Shown: piece after piece, positions 1 to 6,087 of the stretch | How the letters are laid out: every line of letters begins with the position of its first letter | How positions within the stretch are numbered: position 1 is the first letter of the stretch | Origin: JACRPI01 sp964385055 | Lineage (GTDB): Archaea; Nanobdellota; Nanobdellia; Woesearchaeales; DSVV01 | Length of the DNA stretch: 12,365 nucleotides | Direction of reading: 5' to 3' | Assembly (NCBI GenBank): GCA_964385055.1 | Contig: CAYLMH010000039.1 | Location: 1 to 12,365, forward strand | Made by a program: the position numbers and the translations under genes | The notes under the pieces: model-generated | Database searches by the model: none | What the model was told of the DNA's origin: nothing | Seen by the model: the letters and a program-made list of their open reading frames with translations, nothing else

Positions 1-430
1 ACGCTCGTTCCACTGCAACCAGTCGATGATTAATACTTTCTAAAGAAACGCGAATCGTGTCTAATTTTGCTGCGACTAACTCTAATTGTTGGGAAACATT
101 TTGTGCAGGCGCTGCTGCTTGTGGCGTAACTTCGTACACTTGCCGTGGCTGTTCGTAGGAAGGCATTTGCTTATCGCTTGGATGTTCCATCCCAAATCCA
201 GAGAATCCTTCTGCGCTATGTCCTTGTTTTCCAAAATCAAGACCAGTCTCTGATGACCGAAGAAGATCATCGTCAGAAGATGGGGTGAATCCTTGTTCGT
301 GGGAGAGTGGTCCATAGCCTGGTGATTCTGGAGTTCCAGGTGTTTGCGGCATTGTTCCGAGTTGTTTGTCAAGGTCAGCAAACGCATCATCGCCTTTTTT
401 CCAGAATTTGAGTTTGTCAAGGAATGCCAT
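1..430 (-). CDS. Hypothetical protein, disordered with C-terminal coiled coil (partial, runs off left edge)
   Basis: An uninterrupted minus-strand frame starts at the ATG ending at 430 and gives 143 residues before the window edge, so the C-terminus is missing. The N-terminus (MAFLDKLKFWKKGDD) is a short amphipathic basic segment. Residues about 25-115 are rich in Pro, Gly, Ser, Asp and Gln and look disordered. From about residue 115 the sequence takes on heptad-like spacing (LELVAAKLDTIRVSLESINH), suggesting a coiled coil that continues beyond the window. I do not recognise the family and see no catalytic motif; the layout would suit a scaffold or membrane-proximal protein, which is inference. 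A TATA-like box centred about 24 nt upstream supports this start on a leaderless transcript. Another frame on the same strand is open over 82-495, but its composition looks non-coding. Confidence 0.7.
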   Translation of the reverse strand, partial: MAFLDKLKFWKKGDDAFADLDKQLGTMPQTPGTPESPGYGPLSHEQGFTPSSDDDLLRSSETGLDFGKQGHSAEGFSGFGMEHPSDKQMPSYEQPRQVYEVTPQAAAPAQNVSQQLELVAAKLDTIRVSLESINHRLVAVERA

Positions 431-447
431 GATTGAATTTTGTATTG

Positions 448-460
448 TTTTATTATAAAA
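448..460 (-). promoter_or_regulatory. TATA-like box for the leftmost minus-strand gene
   Basis: On the minus strand this reads TTTTATAATAAAA, centred about 24 nt upstream of the ATG at 430. That is the archaeal TATA-to-start-site distance, so the transcript would begin at or near the start codon. Confidence 0.4.
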
Positions 461-525
461 ATGTTTGGGTGGGGATTGTCATAGAAAATAATCACAGAAG
501 GAGAGTATCAAAAATAGCGCTAACC

Positions 526-542
526 TTTAAAAGTAGTATACT
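526..542 (+). promoter_or_regulatory. TATA-like box for the GHKL ATPase gene
   Basis: The stretch TTTAAAAGTAGTATACT lies about 25-35 nt before the ATG at 565. Either TTTAAAAG or TAGTATAC could be the TATA element; the second would place the transcription start at the ATG, as for the other first genes of transcription units in this window. Confidence 0.4.
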
Positions 543-564
543 CTTTTTTATCTTTTGTAGTCAC

Positions 565-1266
565 ATGGCAATAGATACAAAAATAACGGTGCAAGTTGCA
601 AGAGGGAGGATAGGAGATCTTATTGAAGCAGGTGTTATTTCTTCATTGGAAGAGCGTGTTGTGGAAGAAGGTCTTAGTTTTGAGTATAGGCAGGATGTGT
701 GGAATATGGCGTGGACTTTCTCCGCGGGTTCTGCTTTTGTTCGTTCACTTAAAGCGCTTCGCGATAATCAAAAAAGATACGGCTTTGACCACGAAAAGAC
801 AACACAGCAGCAGCAGGCACTTGCAAGAATAAAATATAACAGTACAATTATGACCTATCTCCAGATGTATAGTGAACGTATGACTGGAACCAACACTTTC
901 TTTCTTGAAGATTTCGGATTTATTCAACAACAAGGGTCATGTGTTTTTGAGGCTCTGATTAATGGAATTGAACATGGTTCAAATTATTGTAGGAACGGAT
1001 TTGTCACGCTTCAATTTCTTGGAGGAAGATATGGAGCATTGTTCCTTGTTGAAGATCCTGGACAAGGATATACTATCAAAAAACGTACGCCTTCTGAACT
1101 TGACGAACAATATGAACGTGCGGGTGTCTTAAAAAAAAGAGCAGGTTTCAGTCCACCAAAAATACGAGGGATGGGTACACCCTGTTTTACACGAAGCGAA
1201 AAGGCAATAGTTGGCACAGAAAAAGCTGAGAAGTACTTTAGAACAATTATCCTTTATGAACGATAA
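565..1266 (+). CDS. GHKL/HATPase-domain protein resembling RsbW-type anti-sigma serine kinases
   Basis: A 233-residue protein starting at ATG 565; the frame is open back to 433, but those 44 codons overlap the promoter and look non-coding. The C-terminal half shows the GHKL ATP-binding motifs in order: an N box EALINGIEHG (Glu129, Asn133, His137), close to the ExxxNxxxHG form of SpoIIAB/RsbW kinases; a G1 box DPGQG (164-168); and a G2 box RGMG (201-204). Residues 1-110 are mostly helical-looking and match nothing I know. The family binds ATP and phosphorylates anti-sigma-antagonist proteins or acts as a histidine kinase module; this protein has no visible phospho-acceptor His domain and no sigma-factor or STAS partner in the window. 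The cellular role is therefore unknown. It ends 7 bp from the convergent glycosylase gene. Confidence 0.75.
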   Translation: MAIDTKITVQVARGRIGDLIEAGVISSLEERVVEEGLSFEYRQDVWNMAWTFSAGSAFVRSLKALRDNQKRYGFDHEKTTQQQQALARIKYNSTIMTYLQMYSERMTGTNTFFLEDFGFIQQQGSCVFEALINGIEHGSNYCRNGFVTLQFLGGRYGALFLVEDPGQGYTIKKRTPSELDEQYERAGVLKKRAGFSPPKIRGMGTPCFTRSEKAIVGTEKAEKYFRTIILYER

Positions 1267-1273
1267 GAGGGAG

Positions 1274-1951
1274 TTATACTTTTTTCTGACATATAGTATT
1301 TACTATACATTCCTCACACAACGGCTTTGTTCTGCAATATCGTTTTGCGTGTTCGACAAGCAATGCGTGATATTCATTATACATTTCAGTATCTTTCTCT
1401 ATATTATTCGTGATCAATGTTTGCAGTTCATCATATGAAACATCTTTTCTGCAGAATCCAATTCTACTTATAATCCTTTTTGTGTATGCATCAATAACAA
1501 AGCTTGGTTTTGCAAACGCATAAAGAATAATTGAATCTGCTGTTTCGGGACCAATCCCTTTGACAGAGAGGAGCAGTGTTCTCAATTCCTTTATCTCCAT
1601 GTTCTGCAACTCTTCAAGTGGATGTTGGAGAAGAAATTGCGCAACAATTTTCAATCGTTCCGCTTTCTGATTATTGTATCCAGAGCTTTTGATGTACATT
1701 GCGAGTGTTTCATGTCTCGTTTCAAGAATTCCTTTCAAAGACAAACAATTATTTTTCCGCGATTCATTCAACGCTTTCTCCACGTTTGTCCATGCGGTGT
1801 TTTGCGTCAGAATCGCGCCAATAATAATTTCAAATTTCTCTTCGTTGGTCAGAGAATATCTTTTCTTGTAGACATTATTGATGGGCCACCAGCCTTGGGG
1901 AGAATAATTGGAAAGAAGTGTTTGATAGATTACGGAAAAAGATTGTTTCAT
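1274..1951 (-). CDS. HhH-GPD DNA glycosylase, endonuclease III-related (MagIII/COG2231-like), with Fe-S cluster
   Basis: A 225-residue base-excision repair protein. The helix-hairpin-helix reads LLSVKGIGPETADSI (about 127-141), followed by the catalytic-Asp region VIDAYTKRI (about 151-159). Four C-terminal cysteines spaced CX5CX2CX5C should bind a [4Fe-4S] cluster, as in endonuclease III, although Nth usually has X6 in the first gap. In bifunctional Nth the hairpin is GVGRKTA and the Lys forms the Schiff base; here Glu replaces Lys, as in the Nth-related MagIII group of alkyl-base glycosylases. I infer a monofunctional glycosylase without AP-lyase activity; the substrate, possibly 3-methyladenine, is not shown by the sequence. 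The early segment LTQNTAWTNVEKAL is typical of the family. A TATA-like box about 28 nt upstream suggests its own leaderless transcript. Confidence 0.9.
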   Translation of the reverse strand: MKQSFSVIYQTLLSNYSPQGWWPINNVYKKRYSLTNEEKFEIIIGAILTQNTAWTNVEKALNESRKNNCLSLKGILETRHETLAMYIKSSGYNNQKAERLKIVAQFLLQHPLEELQNMEIKELRTLLLSVKGIGPETADSIILYAFAKPSFVIDAYTKRIISRIGFCRKDVSYDELQTLITNNIEKDTEMYNEYHALLVEHAKRYCRTKPLCEECIVNTICQKKV

Positions 1952-1973
1952 AAGAAAGAGAGGAACACAACGA

Positions 1974-1985
1974 GATTAAATAATT
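1974..1985 (-). promoter_or_regulatory. TATA-like box for the HhH-GPD glycosylase gene
   Basis: The minus strand reads AATTATTTAATC, centred about 28 nt upstream of the ATG at 1951. This suggests the glycosylase gene has its own start site rather than depending only on read-through from the dnaJ unit. Confidence 0.4.
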
Positions 1986-2004
1986 TTAGGTGATAACCAA
2001 ATGA

Positions 2005-2565
2005 TTACGCAGGCTCCAACACCTCATCCTCAAATCCGCTCCATTCCTGCATATAATACCATTTCACCAACTTATTATTTTTCTCATCTTCTTCTTTAAT
2101 TTCGCGGTCATTATCCACTTCAATCGTAATCCTATTCTTTATTTTATATTTCTCAAAGAATCGAACAGTGCTCAATAAAATAGGAATAGGAGGAGAAATC
2201 ACAAGAACGCTCCCCCCGGAACCAAGCTCCTCTTCAAGTACATATGTTGCTTTTGCTTCTTCAAGAAAAACCTCAGCAGTACTAATGCTTCCTGTACTTC
2301 CTTCATGTTTCACAGGAGGTTCAGTGTAGCGAACAAACAGTCGAACAGGAATTGTTGTTCCTTTTTTCAAAGCTGCTTCTCCTTCGTTCAAAATTTCAAA
2401 TACAACATAAAATTCATTGGTCTCTTTATCAACGCCATGCGTTACAATCGCAGTAGAAAGATCAGGTCTTGAAGAATACACTGCATTTCCTGTTATTCCG
2501 TCATCTCCAAAAACACCGAGAAGAACAACTGCTGCAACGATAAAGACAGCCATCGTATTTCGCAT
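2005..2565 (-). CDS. Secreted or membrane-anchored CARDB-like protein with ITGNAV motif
   Basis: A 186-residue protein from the ATG at 2565. An upstream in-frame ATG at 2583 would add six residues; I prefer 2565 because a TATA-like box lies 26 nt before it and there is no good Shine-Dalgarno site before 2583. Residues 1-20 are hydrophobic (VFIVAAVVLLGVFG), a signal peptide or anchor, followed by GITGNAVY, a motif I recall after the hydrophobic segment in DPANN surface proteins. The remainder fits a CARDB/Ig-like beta-sandwich: PDLSTA at the start, VVFEILNEGEAALKKG in the middle and VDNDREIKEEDEKNN near the end, the last resembling the CARDB signature D..I.E.nE.NN. Such domains mediate adhesion or assembly outside the cell. 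The gene follows dnaJ but probably has no functional tie to it. Confidence 0.7.
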   Translation of the reverse strand: MRNTMAVFIVAAVVLLGVFGDDGITGNAVYSSRPDLSTAIVTHGVDKETNEFYVVFEILNEGEAALKKGTTIPVRLFVRYTEPPVKHEGSTGSISTAEVFLEEAKATYVLEEELGSGGSVLVISPPIPILLSTVRFFEKYKIKNRITIEVDNDREIKEEDEKNNKLVKWYYMQEWSGFEDEVLEPA

Positions 2566-2586
2566 AACAAACACAGAGAACATAAT

Positions 2587-2595
2587 CTATAAAAG
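2587..2595 (-). promoter_or_regulatory. TATA-like box inside the dnaJ/CARDB spacer
   Basis: The minus strand reads CTTTTATAG in the short gap after the dnaJ stop, centred 26 nt before the ATG at 2565. It suggests independent, leaderless transcription of the CARDB-like gene. Confidence 0.35.
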
Positions 2596-2600
2596 CCTTT

Positions 2601-3695
2601 CTACCCAAACACCTTCTCAAACAATCCTTTCTCTCGTTTTGCTTCCTTATCAAAGTCTTCAAGCGCTTCCTTCTGTTTTTTCGTGAATTTGTCAGGAACA
2701 TAAATGATTGCTTTCACCAACTGATCGCCAGTGTGAAAGCCACGAAGCGAAGGAATTCCTTTTCCTTTCAAACGGAAAACAGTGTTTGCTTTTGTTCCAG
2801 CGGGAACTTTAATCGTCGCCTTTCCTTTCAGCGTCGGAACTTCAATTTCTCCACCTAAACACATGTCGCGAAACGAAACAGGCATGTCCATGAAAATATC
2901 TTGTTCTTCGCGTTCAAAGATTTCATGTTTTAACACAGTAATGTATAAGTACAAATCACCAGCAGGAGCGCCTTTGTCGCCTGCTTGTCCGCTTCCACCA
3001 ATCCGCAAACGAGAGCCGGTGTCAACGCCAGCAGGAATATCCACAGTCACTTTTTTCTCTTCCTGTATTTTTCCTTGTCCATTGCACGTTTCACATACTT
3101 CTTCAATTTCTTTTCCTTGTCCGCCGCAAGTGGAACAAACCCCTGTAGATTGAAAGATTCCAAACGGTGTTCGCTGCGCTCGTGTTACAGTACCAGTACC
3201 ATGACAACTCTCGCACGTTTTAATGTGCTTGTCAGATTTCGCGCCACTTCCTTCACATTTCGAACAGGTTTCAAGGCGCGGAACACGAATATGTTTCTTG
3301 ACACCAGCAGCTGCTTCTTCAAGCGTAATTTCTACTTCATATTCCACATCATCGCCTTTTCGTGGGCCTCTTCCTCTTCTTCGTTGACCGCCAAAAAAGG
3401 ATTCAAAAATATCGTCAAAATCAAATCCAAAGCCTTGTCCAAAATCTTGGCTGGAGTAGCCGCCCTGTCCAGCGCCAAAATCTGTTGTTCCATACTGATC
3501 AAATTGCTGTCTTTTTTTGTCGTCAGAAAGAACAGACGCAGCTTCATTTATTTCTTTGAATTTTTCAGCGGATCCTGATTCTTTGTTCATGTCAGGGTGA
3601 TATTTCTTTGCGAGTGTTTTGTATGCTTTTTTGATTTCTTCCTTGGACGCACCTTTCTCGACACCAAGAATCTTATAATAATCTTTTTCTGCCAT
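2601..3695 (-). CDS. dnaJ: Chaperone protein DnaJ (type I Hsp40)
   Basis: A complete 364-residue class I J-protein, which delivers unfolded clients to DnaK and stimulates its ATPase. The J domain (about 1-68) carries the essential HPD triad at 33-35. A Gly/Phe-rich linker follows (about 72-105, including DFGQGFGFDF). The zinc-binding domain has four CxxC pairs in CxxCxGxG form: Cys144/147, 161/164, 187/190 and 201/204. The C-terminal beta-sandwich substrate-binding region includes GDLYLYITV and a typical FRLKGKGIPSLRG segment. Its ATG directly follows the HAD gene stop (TAA then ATG, no gap), with a GGTG Shine-Dalgarno-like motif inside the HAD coding end, so it should be translationally coupled. 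It lies in the mazG unit, apart from grpE-dnaK, and that unit's promoter lacks the palindrome seen at grpE. Confidence 0.98.
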   Translation of the reverse strand: MAEKDYYKILGVEKGASKEEIKKAYKTLAKKYHPDMNKESGSAEKFKEINEAASVLSDDKKRQQFDQYGTTDFGAGQGGYSSQDFGQGFGFDFDDIFESFFGGQRRRGRGPRKGDDVEYEVEITLEEAAAGVKKHIRVPRLETCSKCEGSGAKSDKHIKTCESCHGTGTVTRAQRTPFGIFQSTGVCSTCGGQGKEIEEVCETCNGQGKIQEEKKVTVDIPAGVDTGSRLRIGGSGQAGDKGAPAGDLYLYITVLKHEIFEREEQDIFMDMPVSFRDMCLGGEIEVPTLKGKATIKVPAGTKANTVFRLKGKGIPSLRGFHTGDQLVKAIIYVPDKFTKKQKEALEDFDKEAKREKGLFEKVFG

Positions 3696-4337
3696 TTACT
3701 TCACCGCGTCAATGATCTGTTGAGGATGATCTACTATAAGGTCAGCCATGTGTAATCGTTCGCGTAATTGATAACCATAACTCACGCCAATTGCTTTTTT
3801 GAGTTTCGCATTTTTGGCAGCAATAATGCCCCCATCCATGTCATCAATCATGACAGCTTCTTCAGGAAGCGTTCCAGTGATTTTCAAACAATGAAGTATC
3901 TGATCAGTTTCAGGTTTTCTTCCAAATTTGATGTCAATAATGTGATCAAAATAATGGTGCACATCATTCTTTTTCAAATCATGTTCAATGACTTCTGCGT
4001 GATTATTGGAAACAATCGCTAAAAGATAGCCATGTTCTTTCAATGTTTTGAGCATCTCGCGAACATGAGGAAAGAGATTCAGATTTTTCCATCTATCATC
4101 ATACGATCGGAAGAGCTTCATTGCAATCTCTTTCTTCTCAGGCGTATCAACACCAAGTTTTTGCAAGGTGTCATGCACGCTGACTTCAAGATATTCTCTT
4201 GTTTCCTCCACAGAGTTGAAGCGTTTTGTGCCAAGAACTTTTGCGAGATCATCGTAGTACAATTTAGGTAAATGGTTGGAATCCATTAAGACGCCATCAT
4301 AATCAAACATGACTAATTTTGTTTTTTTCTGTTTCAT
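3696..4337 (-). CDS. HAD-superfamily hydrolase, phosphoglycolate phosphatase-like
   Basis: A 213-residue phosphatase of the haloacid dehalogenase superfamily. Motif I is FDYDGV with the nucleophile Asp12 and acid/base Asp14; motif II is the Ser of IVSNN (Ser110); motif III is Lys141 in GRKPETD; motif IV is MIDDMDGG (Asp165/166). The segment between motifs I and II (about 22-90) is a helical C1-type cap, as in phosphoglycolate phosphatase and related nucleotide or sugar phosphatases. The substrate cannot be read from sequence. It lies 8 nt after the HD-domain gene and directly abuts dnaJ, so it is almost certainly co-transcribed with both. Together with MazG it could belong to metabolite or nucleotide clean-up, which is inference from context. 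The final motif is slightly unusual, with Gly where a second Asp is common. Confidence 0.88.
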   Translation of the reverse strand: MKQKKTKLVMFDYDGVLMDSNHLPKLYYDDLAKVLGTKRFNSVEETREYLEVSVHDTLQKLGVDTPEKKEIAMKLFRSYDDRWKNLNLFPHVREMLKTLKEHGYLLAIVSNNHAEVIEHDLKKNDVHHYFDHIIDIKFGRKPETDQILHCLKITGTLPEEAVMIDDMDGGIIAAKNAKLKKAIGVSYGYQLRERLHMADLIVDHPQQIIDAVK

Positions 4338-4345
4338 GGTCTCGC

Positions 4346-4975
4346 CTATTGGACAAGCTGGCTAAGCTGTTCTGGTTTTATGTTGAGTTTATGGAAGATG
4401 GAAAGTTCGACTGCGCATTCATCAGCAACGCGAGTTTGCCAAAGCGCAAGTCCTCCTTTATTCCCTTCAATTTTTTTCTTATAACGCACAAGAAGATCGT
4501 CAGTCCTTTTCTTGAGAGATACAATTTCATCGCAGTACACGCGCCAGTCTGCGTAGTGCACGATCTGTTCTTCTCGTGATTTCTTTGAAGTAAAGACATC
4601 ATGATTTCCATAGTGCAGCATCAGTCTCGCGAATTCAGGAAACTCTGCACGAAACACTTCTGCGAATAACGCGGTTTCATGTTTTGCTTTATATTTCTGT
4701 TTCATCTCCTCCCAAAATGTAATCTGCTGTGGAGTGGGATAGCACTTAAATTTCGCGTCAGTAGTCAATTTCTCGAGTGCAGCGGGTTTGAACAGATCAT
4801 GCAACAAAGAAAGAATGTCCACAAGATCTAAGTCTATATGCTCCCCTGCAGCTTTCAATTCTTCTGCAAGAAAAACAGCAATTCTGTTGACTAAGAAACA
4901 AAGCTGTTTAAAATTATCAGGAACATGGAAATCATCAAAATATGCTTCTGCTTGTTCTCGTGTGGGAAGTTTCAT
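4346..4975 (-). CDS. HD-domain protein (predicted phosphohydrolase, first metal ligand apparently lost)
   Basis: A 209-residue protein from the ATG at 4975, which overlaps the mazG stop as ATGA and is preceded by GAGG at a 7-nt spacing. The frame is open back to 5059, but those 28 codons only mirror the mazG end. The HD motif is LLHDLFK (His59-Asp60), with later candidate ligands His99 (KHETA), His121 and the HYAD segment (His140-Asp143). The layout TREQAEAYFDDFHVPDNF, then an HD, then HYADWRV follows small archaeal HD hydrolases in which VPENxxxHC supplies the first metal His; here the aligned position is Leu25, before Cys26. HD proteins hydrolyse phosphate esters or nucleotides with metal ions. 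The loss could mean a mononuclear site or an inactive protein. It lies between mazG and the HAD gene. Confidence 0.7.
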   Translation of the reverse strand: MKLPTREQAEAYFDDFHVPDNFKQLCFLVNRIAVFLAEELKAAGEHIDLDLVDILSLLHDLFKPAALEKLTTDAKFKCYPTPQQITFWEEMKQKYKAKHETALFAEVFRAEFPEFARLMLHYGNHDVFTSKKSREEQIVHYADWRVYCDEIVSLKKRTDDLLVRYKKKIEGNKGGLALWQTRVADECAVELSIFHKLNIKPEQLSQLVQ

Positions 4976-5400
4976 GGGTATGCCTCTTGTGCAGGTTTCG
5001 GTTGCGCGCTTTTTCTCGCTTCCTTTAGCTTTCTTTCTTCTGCTTTGATTTCTGCCCACTTTTTGTGAATGGAATCCATGTCTTTGCTTTCGCCCGCAAA
5101 GACGTGGGGATGTCTGCGGATCATCTTTTCTTTTGCGTTTTGCAAAACATCATGAACATCAAATAAGCCATTGTCTTTCGCGATGTTGCACATAAAAAGG
5201 ACGTTCCAGAAGACGTCGCCTAATTCTTCTTTAAGTTCATCGTAGTCTTTTGCTTCTGCGGCTTTCTGCGCTTCAATGGATTCTTCAACAATATATTTGT
5301 GAAAAGAGTCTAAAGTCTGCTCAGCGTCCCACGGGCATTCTTTTCGCAGTCGTTGGGAAATTTGCAATAACTCCCCAAATGATTGTTTTGATTCTTCCAT
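4972..5400 (-). CDS. mazG: MazG-family nucleoside triphosphate pyrophosphohydrolase
   Basis: A 142-residue single-domain MazG protein that should hydrolyse NTPs or dNTPs to monophosphate and pyrophosphate, a house-cleaning role. The metal-binding EExxE...ExxD pattern is intact: Glu39, Glu40 and Glu43 in IVEESIEA, then Glu59 and Asp62 in EELGDVFW. Upstream the family block ECPWDAEQTLDSF is conserved, and downstream the KMIRRHPHVF block closes the domain. The last 25 residues are charged and Pro/Gln/Ala-rich and look like a disordered tail. E. coli MazG has two such domains in about 263 residues; this is the single-domain form. It is the first gene of the unit mazG, HD, HAD, dnaJ; the next gene overlaps its stop codon. 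A TATA-like box 27 nt upstream suggests a leaderless mRNA. Confidence 0.95.
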   Translation of the reverse strand: MEESKQSFGELLQISQRLRKECPWDAEQTLDSFHKYIVEESIEAQKAAEAKDYDELKEELGDVFWNVLFMCNIAKDNGLFDVHDVLQNAKEKMIRRHPHVFAGESKDMDSIHKKWAEIKAEERKLKEARKSAQPKPAQEAYP

Positions 5401-5423
5401 AATTGTGAATTCTGGCTCTCTCC

Positions 5424-5430
5424 TTTATAT
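5424..5430 (-). promoter_or_regulatory. TATA-like box of the mazG-HD-HAD-dnaJ unit
   Basis: The minus strand reads ATATAAA within GATATAAAGG, preceded by an A/G-rich stretch that could act as a BRE. Its centre is 27 nt before the mazG ATG, so the transcript is probably leaderless. The rest of 5401-5568 is T-rich, with no gene I can support and no copy of the grpE palindrome. Confidence 0.5.
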
Positions 5431-5568
5431 CTTTTACTTGAATTTTATTGCCTTTTATTTGGTCTTTAACTCTTATGAATCGCCTTGCTTCTTCATTCGC
5501 TCAGTTTGTCCCTGAATCCCTATGTCTTTTTTATTTTTTTAAAAATGGATGAATTGTGTATGTGGACT

Positions 5569-6012
5569 TCAGCTAAGCGAATAATGTGTTTTTTGTTGCT
5601 TTTTTTTCCATTCGCTCCATCTTCCCAAAGCGACTAAAACCCAACCATCATTAGAGATATCTATTGCAACACCACTGCCACTAAAGTCTAGCCTACATTT
5701 ATCGTGATCCCTTTGCATTGGAAGAACAGCTAAATCGTAATCATTATTTGCTGCAAACGTCTGTCCTGCAGGAAAATATAAGCTTCCGATTAGTAGGGGA
5801 CAATCCATCGATCTATACATAGTACCATCTGGAGAGTCTTCATGAACAGAAAGAACTCCGTGTTTTTGAATAAAATGTGACGTTACAATATCTTTATGTT
5901 TCGGTTTTGAGAACCATTGTTTATACAATTCATTCTTCTCATCTACTATTATTTTTACAGGATATGCTACTGCACAACTTCCTACAGTTCCATCAAAACA
6001 ATCTTTAACCAT
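5569..6012 (-). CDS. Hypothetical protein, unrecognised
   Basis: A 147-residue open frame that I do not recognise. It has no signal peptide and no membrane segment. Four cysteines are scattered (Cys5, 13, 71, 106) rather than paired. The central part reads like beta strands (LLIGSLYFPAGQTF, YDLAVLPMQ) and the end is GVAIDISNDGWVLVALGRW followed by a basic tail. The composition and alternating hydrophobicity suggest a small soluble beta-rich domain. A GAGGGGAGAG purine tract directly before the ATG could be a Shine-Dalgarno site, and a TATAA sequence lies about 31 nt upstream (6041-6045). It stands alone between the dnaK terminator and the mazG unit. The start codon, purine tract and protein-like composition support it as a real gene; the function is unknown. 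Confidence 0.6.
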   Translation of the reverse strand: MVKDCFDGTVGSCAVAYPVKIIVDEKNELYKQWFSKPKHKDIVTSHFIQKHGVLSVHEDSPDGTMYRSMDCPLLIGSLYFPAGQTFAANNDYDLAVLPMQRDHDKCRLDFSGSGVAIDISNDGWVLVALGRWSEWKKKQQKTHYSLS

Positions 6013-6052
6013 GTCTCTCCCCTCTTTATAGAGTATCTTGTTATAGCTTCAA

Positions 6053-6087
6053 TAAAAAAAAGAAAAAAATCGAAGAGTTTATTCTTC
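6053..6087 (-). terminator. Hairpin plus T-tract terminator after dnaK
   Basis: On the minus strand GAAGA-ATAAAC-TCTTC forms a 5-bp stem that contains the dnaK stop codon in its loop, followed at once by GATTTTTTTCTTTTTTTT. The T-tract alone suits archaeal termination; the hairpin makes it look like an intrinsic terminator too. Confidence 0.6.

Noticed and set aside
82..495. 137-codon minus-strand open frame
   Set aside because: It overlaps the better frame beginning at 430, has an implausible composition, and its start lies upstream of that gene's promoter box.
433..564. 44-codon upstream extension of the GHKL ATPase gene
   Set aside because: It covers the intergenic promoter region, encodes a low-complexity aromatic/basic stretch and overlaps the opposite gene's TATA box.
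2985..3578. 197-codon plus-strand frame opposite dnaJ
   Set aside because: It is antisense to an unmistakable dnaJ, is Ser/Phe-rich as expected of a shadow frame, and has no motif.
4976..5059. 28-codon upstream extension of the HD-domain gene
   Set aside because: It lies wholly within the end of mazG and its basic sequence mirrors that gene in another frame; the ATG at 4975 has an ATGA overlap and a GAGG site.
5475..5552. 25-codon plus-strand small open frame in the gap between mazG and the orphan gene
   Set aside because: No Shine-Dalgarno site, a Phe-rich end from a T-tract, and the TATA-like sequence nearby is explained by mazG.
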